Position numbers and translations under genes: made by a program. DNA of 64,000 nucleotides. Origin: a virus. The DNA lies in IMG/VR virus record IMGVR_UViG_3300017991_000064, positions 1-64,000 of that record; one strand, 5' to 3'. The notes beneath the pieces were generated by a model. The model ran no database searches and was not told the origin of the DNA. It saw nothing but the letters and a program-made list of their open reading frames with translations. This document shows positions 57,056 through 64,000 of the stretch, in pieces; position 1 is the stretch's first letter, and each line of letters starts with the position of its first letter.

Positions 57056-57511
57056 TCATTCTGGTGTAAACCATTCTTTTATGATTTTTGACCAGGTAAG
57101 TTGATTACTTTCATTAGGCATTCCCATCACTAGATTCGTATGGTGTGAAAATAATTGGAGATACATATTATAAAGTGTGGTGGAATACATAAGCACTAAT
57201 GATCTGGGATTTAGCATGATAAACTGATCTAGAATAAATAGATCTGCCTTAACCTCATCCTTACTAAAATTCATCTCATGGGTCATAGCTGTTGAGATAA
57301 TTAATAGGTTAGGGTGGGAATCGGTAGCTTCATATATTGTATCAAAACGTTCAATCTCAAACTGTAGATTACAATTGATGGAACATACTTTGAGAAGTTT
57401 TAGAAAGAATTTGTAGTCTACATAGTCATCATACAAATCATCATAACCAGATTCAATAAAAACAGCAGTTCTGATAGAACCATTGGATGTTTCATTCATA
57501 ATGTTTAACAT
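57056..57511 (-). CDS. Hypothetical protein
   Basis: 151 residues (a second ATG at 57499 is possible). Alternating hydrophobic strands and helices (NLLIISTAMT, LFILDQFIML, SLVLMYSTTLY) suggest a receiver- or Rossmann-like alpha/beta fold, but the acidic catalytic residues of receivers are not evident. No family recognised. Confidence 0.6.
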   Translation of the reverse strand: MLNIMNETSNGSIRTAVFIESGYDDLYDDYVDYKFFLKLLKVCSINCNLQFEIERFDTIYEATDSHPNLLIISTAMTHEMNFSKDEVKADLFILDQFIMLNPRSLVLMYSTTLYNMYLQLFSHHTNLVMGMPNESNQLTWSKIIKEWFTPE

Positions 57512-57575
57512 ATCACCCCCATGATAATGGTAATTTTTAATACCTACCGAATTTCTGGGGCGATAGGAATAGCGG

Positions 57576-58271
57576 TTATATTTTTATCTGCCGTTTCCTA
57601 CGCTTCTTCTTTTTTCTCTTCTTTCCAACCCCGATACCAGGTGGATCCTTGTGTACAGCATAGTAACCTAAGGCTATGGCATCTGCTGTATCATGAGGAA
57701 ATTCATCAGGGTCTATGTCATACTCTGATGAAAGGATGATCTTAACAACCTGCTTAACCATGATCTCTTTTCTGAGTTTCTTATCCCTTAACTGATACTT
57801 CTTTGATTTGGATGAAAACTCTTTGGGAATCATAGCTCCTATATGTCTACTCTTAGCTGATGGTCCTACCTTAATCAGTTTCACTCCTGGAAAGTAGAGG
57901 TGGAAGAGTGAGAAGTAGAGACCATTGAGTTCAGCTAGTTGTGAGAGAACTTTCCTACCTAAGGTATAAATGTAGTCATCAATATATACTCTTGTGATAT
58001 TAGCATAGTGCTTTTTGACTGTAGAGATCCATCGGCGAATCATTCTGATGATAATCTCAGGTGTCATTCTCGAGACTCCTAATTCAACCTCTTTATCGAT
58101 CTCTAGGTTCTCGAAATGAATTGTGTAATGATCATAGTATGGTTTACGATCTTTCTTCCGTTTCTTAAGATTCAGATAACCAAAGTCAACGATTTCCTTG
58201 GTGTCCCAATCGAATATCGCAAATCCCATGTTATTCAAACCAGTATCTACCGCTAATACTAGATTACTCAT
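57576..58271 (-). CDS. RuvC-like Holliday junction resolvase
   Basis: 231 residues. RNase H-like motifs: VLAVDTGLNNMGFAIFD (first Asp, ~8), RVYIDDYIYTLGRK (second acid, ~94) and FPHDTADAIALGYY (H-D and D, ~193). Ends in a basic tail (GKKRKKKKRRKRQIK). Resolves branched DNA before packaging. GGAGGCAAT precedes the ATG. Placed in the lysis/tail block, away from other recombination genes. Confidence 0.82.
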   Translation of the reverse strand: MSNLVLAVDTGLNNMGFAIFDWDTKEIVDFGYLNLKKRKKDRKPYYDHYTIHFENLEIDKEVELGVSRMTPEIIIRMIRRWISTVKKHYANITRVYIDDYIYTLGRKVLSQLAELNGLYFSLFHLYFPGVKLIKVGPSAKSRHIGAMIPKEFSSKSKKYQLRDKKLRKEIMVKQVVKIILSSEYDIDPDEFPHDTADAIALGYYAVHKDPPGIGVGKKRKKKKRRKRQIKI

Positions 58272-58309
58272 ATTGCCTCCGATGCTGTAATGTGGATGTA
58301 ATGATCATA

Positions 58310-58360
58310 ATAAAAAGAGAGGATACCTGCTCAAAACCAACGATTCATCACAGGTATCCA
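58310..58360 (-). terminator. Rho-independent terminator after receiver gene
   Basis: On the minus strand GGATACCTG (58351-58359) pairs perfectly with CAGGTATCC (58321-58329), followed by TCTCTTTTTATT. It would end transcripts coming from the tail fibre, coiled-coil and receiver genes before the resolvase operon. Confidence 0.85.
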
Positions 58361-58414
58361 CAATACGGTAGGTGACAAACGAACCAAACCATTGATCGGA
58401 GGCAAAACGACCAT

Positions 58415-58921
58415 TTAGATCTGTTCATCATCCGGTAGGAAAACATTTTCAATTGCTGAAATGGAGGCCTCGATTCGTGAAGCCATAGATTGGGCCTTGT
58501 CCATCATCTGTTCTCCGTTAGTGATTAGATCAAGAGCATTCATTATTCTTTTATGAACCTCACCCATATGAGCATTCTTAGGAATAATGGTAATACAATT
58601 TCTACCTCGTAGTTCCTCGAGTATGAAACTTTCTGAAACACAAGTGTAAATAACAACTGGGGTGGTTACTCCGGAGTCACGAAGTTCAATGAGAAAATCC
58701 AAGCCAGCTCTACTGTTACCATTGATTCGGATATCGAGCACCAGAAGATCATGTGTCTGAACTTTCATACACTCTCTTGCAGTGAGAACATCCATTGCCC
58801 AATCTACCTGGAGCTTTGCATAATCATCTGGTACTATTTCCTCCAGATATCTTGTCCAGATTCTTCTCATAATGTGTTCATCTTCCATGAATAGGATACG
58901 ATATTTTCCATCCTTTGTCAT
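58415..58921 (-). CDS. CheY-like response regulator receiver
   Basis: 168 residues. All receiver residues are present: acidic pocket Glu13/Asp14, phosphoacceptor Asp63 (LLVLDIRING), Thr93 (VVIYTCVSE) and Lys115 (IIPKNAH). No output domain follows, only a ~40-residue helical tail. It could take phosphate from a host histidine kinase or titrate a host pathway. AAGGGGTG precedes the ATG. Lies between the fibre-associated membrane protein and a terminator. Receivers are rare in phages. Confidence 0.85.
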   Translation of the reverse strand: MTKDGKYRILFMEDEHIMRRIWTRYLEEIVPDDYAKLQVDWAMDVLTARECMKVQTHDLLVLDIRINGNSRAGLDFLIELRDSGVTTPVVIYTCVSESFILEELRGRNCITIIPKNAHMGEVHKRIMNALDLITNGEQMMDKAQSMASRIEASISAIENVFLPDDEQI

Positions 58922-58932
58922 AGTTTCACCCC

Positions 58933-59373
58933 TTAAACTCCAATGAAATACTTAATTAGAAGTAGAGAGACAGCACCAAGGATACCCCAAAGATACTTGG
59001 AGAAGTGTTCCTTAAAACGATGCTTCTTATCTTCCTTAGTCTCTCTAGCTTCAGTATTCTTTTGTACCTTCTGAAACAGGTCGAACTCGTTAATCTTTTC
59101 CATTAATGCACATTGTCCGGTCATACAGGTATGCATCTGTTTCTTTTCAAGGTCTCTAAGAACCTGACGAACAGATTTCTCAAACATCTCAATGTTGTGC
59201 TTGATGTTGGTAAACTCTAGTTCGTCATCTTTACTCTGCAATTCCATCTGATGAATCTTATTTTTAAGAGCCTCAATCCCCTCAAGGAGTTTTTCTAGTC
59301 TTTCAGGTAACCCTGACATCTGACCCATGAATTGATTCATCTTATCTTGTATTGTAATAGGATCACCTGGCAT
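58933..59373 (-). CDS. Coiled-coil protein with C-terminal membrane anchor
   Basis: 146 residues: long helical coiled coil (~5-85), a Cys pair (CMTGQC), then a C-terminal transmembrane helix (YLWGILGAVSLLLIKYFIGV). AGGAT precedes the ATG. Tail-anchored layout. Together with the receiver gene eleven bases downstream it may form a functional pair; that is inference. Confidence 0.6.
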   Translation of the reverse strand: MPGDPITIQDKMNQFMGQMSGLPERLEKLLEGIEALKNKIHQMELQSKDDELEFTNIKHNIEMFEKSVRQVLRDLEKKQMHTCMTGQCALMEKINEFDLFQKVQKNTEARETKEDKKHRFKEHFSKYLWGILGAVSLLLIKYFIGV

Positions 59374-59415
59374 TCTAGCTATCCTCCTTTTCTTTCGTCT
59401 GTAGTTGTAAAGGGG

Positions 59416-59440
59416 GGGGCCAGCCCATTAGACCGGCCCC
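59416..59440 (-). terminator. GC-rich hairpin after tail fibre gene
   Basis: GGGGCC (59416-59421) pairs with GGCCCC (59435-59440), just beyond the fibre stop in the minus direction. The following minus-strand bases are CCC then TTTAC, a weak tail, so termination may be partial and allow read-through to the membrane-protein gene. Confidence 0.5.
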
Positions 59441-59455
59441 TGGTAATTCATTCCG

Positions 59456-62400
59456 TTACGGGTTACTTGCTTCTGTTGCCGTCCATGTTATTTCTCTTGA
59501 ACCACCAGTATTGTCAACAACATAGTAAATGAACCCATCTTTATCAGCTTCCTGAACCCCAAATGAGCCACCTATATACATCCATGACATACCACTGTAA
59601 TATGATTTGGGAGTAATGGTAACTATAACATCATCACTACCAAATGCAGTGCTAAAAGAAACTTCTGTTGTTGTGTATGTACCCATACTGGCATTTATCT
59701 CATCTGTTCCACTCTTGACAGTAGGAATCACAAGTTCAACATCATCAATCTTGTATACACCAGTAATGTTGATATTACCGTCCACATCAAGAACTTCAGC
59801 AGGTGCAAGATCATTGATACCAACCTTACCCCCCATGATTGCCATAGTGCTTGCTTGTGTAAGTGTCGGTGTTGTATTATAGTCTAAACTGAAACCAATT
59901 GAATACTGAGCATCTGAATCCGTAGTACCTACAATTATTCCGGCTCCTAATGCTATAGAATTTGCACTTCTAGCCGTGTTAGATGCTCCCAATGCTACAG
60001 AATTTGCACCAGAAGCAGTTGACCCGCTTCCAATTGAAAGTGAATAAGCACCAGTAGCATCAGCCTGATTGCCAACAGCAAATGAGTATATGCCAGATGC
60101 TTTTGTGTTATATCCCAACGCATTGGAAAGAAAGCCGATATTGGCATCATCCCAGTCTGTAGATGAACTACGACCTGCTCTAAAAGCTCCTTTTGACTTA
60201 TCAAAGAAAAATCTATAGTCATGGTCAGAATCACCATCATCGGCAAGTTGCGGTGAACCCCATACAAAATCATCAGTTGAATATGTTACTTCACTGGAGT
60301 TTGCCCTGACAACAGTACCGGCTTTTTCCCAGTATGAAGTTCCACCGCCACCGGCAGCAAGTTCAGCAAGGGTTTTATCCCCTGTAACTCCGTCTGATAG
60401 TACAAGATTTCCACTGCCATCTTGGAATAGGTCAAATGAGCCAGAACCACCATGAAATGCCGTTGCTTCAATAGTTCCTGAAACTTCCAGTGTTCCAGAT
60501 GGGGGGTTGATTGTATCTGACCTCAAGGCTGTTGCTTCAACAGTACCACCTACAGAAAGCTCATATGAGGGAGTCAGGTCTGCAATACCAACCTTACCTC
60601 TCATAATTGCTAAAGTATTGTCCTGAGAAAGAGTTGAAGATGAAGCAGCAAGATTGATAAGCATTGAGTTATCTGCACTACTATCAACAGTAGCATTACA
60701 ACCCAAAGCAACACCATTACCCCCGTTGGCATTATTACCATAACCAAGAGCAACACCGCCCCAACCTGCAACCTCACACTGATAACCGATAGCAGTTGCA
60801 TAATTGTTTGTAGCCTGTGACTGATACCCCATAGCTACAGCAGCATCAGCGGTAGCATCAGAAGCATATCCAGCGGCAAAAGCATAACTGTCACTGGCAG
60901 CACAATCATCACCGAAAGCAGCCGACCATGATCCTCTGTTAGCATCATCCCAATTCACAGAGTTACAGTACCCAGCCCGGAAAGCAGCTTTACTATCATC
61001 AAAGAAAAACCGCCTGTCTTTGGTTGCGTGTATCTGTCTGTTAAGTGTTGGAGAACCAAACACAAAGTCATTATTGTAGGTTGTATCTGATTCCCTGACC
61101 ACATCTGAATCTTCCTCAAAGACACCACCTGCTACTGCTTCACTTGTCCATTCTCCAGAAGCATCATCATAGGTTAAAACATCATTATCAGAAGGATTTG
61201 ATACATCTACATCAGATAGATCATCAAGTGTTACTGATGAAAGTATTGTATTAACCTCATCCGTTAAACCTACATACTGACCCTCAAGATAAACAGCTTT
61301 CAAAGTACCTTCGACTTCGACTGATCCGGCATTAAGATAAAGTTTTTGATTTGCTACACTATTATCAAAAATACCGTAAATCAATGAAGTATCACGAGCG
61401 TTTGATTCACTATCACGAGGATAAATGTCAATAAAGAGTTTATTACTCCCCGTTTCATAATACCCTGCATCATTACCAAGAAAGATATTATTTGATCCGG
61501 TAGTGTTAGTATAACCAGCACGATAACCTAATGCTGTATTAGCATTACCAGAGGTAATATTTGTCAAGCTATTATACCCGATTGCAGTATTTTTATTACT
61601 ATTACAATCAGCTAATGCTAATGAACCTATAGCTGTATTCTCATCTCCGGTGGTCACAGTATTTAATGAGTTATAACCTACTCCAACATTACTGAACCCC
61701 TCGGTGATTTCCGTTCCAGCATAAGCACCTATTCCGGTATTATTATAGCCACTGGTAACATCTTGTAGAGTATAGCTTCCGATACCTATATTGCTCTGAC
61801 CCGTTTGAGTAAAATTACCAGCCTGAACACCAAGAAATAATGAAGACCCAGAACCTGTGTAAGTATGAAGCAATCTTTCACCATTCTGGGATATAACTCC
61901 TACATATTGCCCTGATGTAGTAGGTAAACTTGCATATCCAGTAATTTCAAGAGAATCAACCTTAACATTGCCAACATTATTATTGACAATATCATCTCCA
62001 TCAGCATCCCAATATGTAGTACCTGCTACTGCTTCACTTGTCCATTCTCCAGTTCCAGAGTCATAAACAAGAGCCTCACCGTCCTCTGGGGAAGCAACAT
62101 TGACATCACCAAGATCATTCAAGTCAAGATCAATAGCAGCAATAGCGGTTTCGATTGTGGAATCCGCTTCCGCTTTGGTATAGGTTTCTGATTCAGTGTA
62201 ATAACGATTGTCCAACTGTCCATTGTCAAGTTCCGTCTGCGTGTAAACCTCTGTAGAGTTGTAACTGTAAGAATCTATTACACCTTCAATCTCGGCATCC
62301 GTTCTGATCTTGCCATCAATGACAGCCTGAGAGTAGGTATATGCTTCGATGGTACTGTCTGTTTGAGCTTTAGTATAAGCATCAACAGCAGGAATAACCT

Positions 62401-64000
62401 CTGATGTCCACTCACCAGTTCCGCCATCATAGGTCAATACATCATTGTCACTTGGAGCAGAAACATTAACATCAGACAGTCCTGCAAGATCTTTGTTCCA
62501 AACTTCAACCGTCCACTCTCCGGGTGTATGTGCATATCTTAAATAAGCATCGTCAAAACCGGGATAAGTGCTTGCATCAACATCTGATAGATTGTCGAGT
62601 GATTGGAGTATGTAATTACCAGTTGGGATATATACTCCTGTTGTTGAGTCCTTTTGATACCAACCTTCTGCCATTGGTACACCTTTTGTATCATCAGTGA
62701 ACAATACTTGACTATTATCAGTAGTAATAGTTTCATCCCATGATGCACCATTATATTCATAGATATTTCCAGCAGTCCAACCGTTACCTGCAACTAAACA
62801 AGCATAACGATCACCTGTGGATGGTGCAATAGGAAGAATACCAGCAGCAACCCAAGCATTGAGGACATCAGGATATATAATTTGCTGTTCATCTTTGGTG
62901 TATACCTCAGTAGAGTTGTAGCTGTAGGAATCAATGATAGTTTCAACTTCTGATGTATTTGTACCACTTGCTATAGCTTCACTTGTCCATTCACCGGAAG
63001 CAGTATCATAAGTAAGAACATCATTATCACTGGGGGCAGAAACATTAACATCAGAAAGATCACCTAATGCATAGTTCGCAAGTGCAGTATCAATCTCAGA
63101 TTTACTGTATGCATAGGTTTCAATGGTGCTGTCCGTTTCTGCTTTTGTATAGGTGGTTGTCGTATCTGCCTTATCATCCAGCAAATTATCAGTTTCTGTT
63201 TGCGTGTAGACCTCTGTAGAATTGTAGGAGTAGGCATCAATGATATTTTCTACAGTAGAATCTAAATCAGTAATGGTGTCAGCCTGATTTACAATACCGT
63301 CATCATTAGTATCATAAGTAGACTTCTCCATATCACCTGTACCAATAGCAGGTTTATTGGTGACATTATCCCAGTGAAGTTGTGCCTGTCCTGATGTCTG
63401 CATATTTGTCTGTGTGTAGTAATCAGCAGGGTCAATATAAGCCTCAATGGTTGAATCTGTTTCAGCCTTTGTATACACATCTGAGGCACTAGCAAAATCT
63501 GATACAGCGGAACCACTATCCTTGATATTGCCAGAGGCATCAAGAGATACAAGGTTGTCCTCTGTACCTGCTGAAACTATATCTGCTTTGTCATCCAACA
63601 GATTATCTGTTTCTGTTTCAGAATAAGCATAGGTTTCTATTGTAGAATCTGTTTCTGCTTTGGTATATACATCTGTTGCATTGGCCTTATCATCCAGTAA
63701 ATTGTCTGTTTCTGTTTGAGTATAGACATCAGCTTTAGGATAAGCATAGGCTTCAACTGTTGCATCTACCTCAACCTTAGTGTAAGTAGTAATTACATCA
63801 GCTTTATCATCCAACAGATTATTGGTTTCAGTCTGAGTATAATAATCTGAGGGATCAATGTAAGCCTCGATTGTAGCATCTACCTGAGTTCTAGTATACC
63901 CCTCTGCCGTATCCAAGAAGTTTTCATCTACTTCTGGAGCCAACTTGTCCAGTGTAACTGCTGTATCCTGAATAGAATCAGTTACAACTGTATCTTCTGG
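59456..64000 (-). CDS. Tail fibre with YadA-like head repeats, 5' end outside window
   Basis: About 1,515 codons are visible and the frame is open at the right edge; the TTG at 63943 is only an internal Leu. The first ~600 residues are repeats of YTKAETDSTIEAY/YTQTETDNLLDDKAD type, typical of trimeric fibre shafts. L-x-DLSDVNVSAPSDNDVLTYD units recur at least four times. YadA-like head repeats (SVALG, NTAIG, AIGYQS) lie in several blocks from about 61800 down to 59950. The C-terminal ~110 residues form a beta-rich tip ending WTATEASNP, likely the receptor-binding part. No S74 chaperone motif is obvious. Confidence 0.85.
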   Translation of the reverse strand, partial: PEDTVVTDSIQDTAVTLDKLAPEVDENFLDTAEGYTRTQVDATIEAYIDPSDYYTQTETNNLLDDKADVITTYTKVEVDATVEAYAYPKADVYTQTETDNLLDDKANATDVYTKAETDSTIETYAYSETETDNLLDDKADIVSAGTEDNLVSLDASGNIKDSGSAVSDFASASDVYTKAETDSTIEAYIDPADYYTQTNMQTSGQAQLHWDNVTNKPAIGTGDMEKSTYDTNDDGIVNQADTITDLDSTVENIIDAYSYNSTEVYTQTETDNLLDDKADTTTTYTKAETDSTIETYAYSKSEIDTALANYALGDLSDVNVSAPSDNDVLTYDTASGEWTSEAIASGTNTSEVETIIDSYSYNSTEVYTKDEQQIIYPDVLNAWVAAGILPIAPSTGDRYACLVAGNGWTAGNIYEYNGASWDETITTDNSQVLFTDDTKGVPMAEGWYQKDSTTGVYIPTGNYILQSLDNLSDVDASTYPGFDDAYLRYAHTPGEWTVEVWNKDLAGLSDVNVSAPSDNDVLTYDGGTGEWTSEVIPAVDAYTKAQTDSTIEAYTYSQAVIDGKIRTDAEIEGVIDSYSYNSTEVYTQTELDNGQLDNRYYTESETYTKAEADSTIETAIAAIDLDLNDLGDVNVASPEDGEALVYDSGTGEWTSEAVAGTTYWDADGDDIVNNNVGNVKVDSLEITGYASLPTTSGQYVGVISQNGERLLHTYTGSGSSLFLGVQAGNFTQTGQSNIGIGSYTLQDVTSGYNNTGIGAYAGTEITEGFSNVGVGYNSLNTVTTGDENTAIGSLALADCNSNKNTAIGYNSLTNITSGNANTALGYRAGYTNTTGSNNIFLGNDAGYYETGSNKLFIDIYPRDSESNARDTSLIYGIFDNSVANQKLYLNAGSVEVEGTLKAVYLEGQYVGLTDEVNTILSSVTLDDLSDVDVSNPSDNDVLTYDDASGEWTSEAVAGGVFEEDSDVVRESDTTYNNDFVFGSPTLNRQIHATKDRRFFFDDSKAAFRAGYCNSVNWDDANRGSWSAAFGDDCAASDSYAFAAGYASDATADAAVAMGYQSQATNNYATAIGYQCEVAGWGGVALGYGNNANGGNGVALGCNATVDSSADNSMLINLAASSSTLSQDNTLAIMRGKVGIADLTPSYELSVGGTVEATALRSDTINPPSGTLEVSGTIEATAFHGGSGSFDLFQDGSGNLVLSDGVTGDKTLAELAAGGGGTSYWEKAGTVVRANSSEVTYSTDDFVWGSPQLADDGDSDHDYRFFFDKSKGAFRAGRSSSTDWDDANIGFLSNALGYNTKASGIYSFAVGNQADATGAYSLSIGSGSTASGANSVALGASNTARSANSIALGAGIIVGTTDSDAQYSIGFSLDYNTTPTLTQASTMAIMGGKVGINDLAPAEVLDVDGNINITGVYKIDDVELVIPTVKSGTDEINASMGTYTTTEVSFSTAFGSDDVIVTITPKSYYSGMSWMYIGGSFGVQEADKDGFIYYVVDNTGGSREITWTATEASNP

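Noticed and set aside
1-64000. Prophage or plasmid origin (integrase, attachment sites, partition genes)
   Set aside because: None were found. tRNA genes are intact phage tRNAs with encoded CCA and no flanking att-like duplication.

Overview
The window looks like part of the genome of a large, tailed, lytic, myovirus-type bacteriophage. Evidence: a T4 gp20-type portal, a large terminase subunit, a holin and GH108-type endolysin, a long tail fibre with YadA-like head repeats, and a nearly complete phage replication and recombination set. There is no integrase, CRISPR array or insertion sequence. Strong AGGAGG ribosome sites, occasional GTG and TTG starts and sigma70-like promoters suggest a host that uses Shine-Dalgarno initiation. 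The host cannot be named from this window.

Layout. (1) 1-19092, minus strand: a head cluster at the far left (portal plus small proteins carrying a shared N-terminal tag) and then about 40 mostly small unknown genes, many with zinc-ribbon cysteine pairs. Recognisable members are a HAD phosphatase, a MazG-like protein, a DUF7831-like protein, a J-domain protein, a sigma-like protein and tRNA-Gln. A highly structured RNA candidate lies between the portal and its promoter. (2) 19093-20059: a gene-free divergent control region with repeated TTGGCATG sites and palindromes. (3) 20060-54923, plus strand: first small unknown genes (an HU-like protein, a winged-helix protein, zinc proteins), a second structured RNA candidate and palindromic operators. 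Then come FEN exonuclease, RecA/UvsX, a gp32-like SSB, a ThyA-fold enzyme with the Asn-to-Asp change of dCMP hydroxymethylases, a DUF1874/AcrIII-1-like protein, an all-alpha NTP pyrophosphatase, tRNA-Leu, a nucleotide kinase and a UDG-PolA fusion polymerase. These are followed by primase, UvsW-like helicase, DnaB-like helicase, Mre11/SbcC-like nuclease subunits with a sigma factor between them, terminase, ThyX, a DUF1599-like protein and a DenV-like glycosylase. (4) 54920-64000, minus strand: membrane proteins, holin, endolysin, RuvC-like resolvase, a complete CheY-like receiver, a coiled-coil membrane protein and the tail fibre, whose 5' end is outside the window.

How it fits together. The 27-43 kb genes form a replisome (FEN, RecA, SSB, polymerase, primase, helicase). 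Within it sits a set resembling the T4 hydroxymethyl-dCMP pathway: dCMP hydroxymethylase-like, dCTPase-like and dNMP-kinase-like genes beside the polymerase. This suggests modified cytosine in the virion DNA. The DUF1874-like gene in the same operon could counter type III CRISPR signalling. The most unusual items are the two structured RNAs. The one before the portal presents, on its minus strand, a hairpin loop identical to the 16S rRNA anti-Shine-Dalgarno tail.
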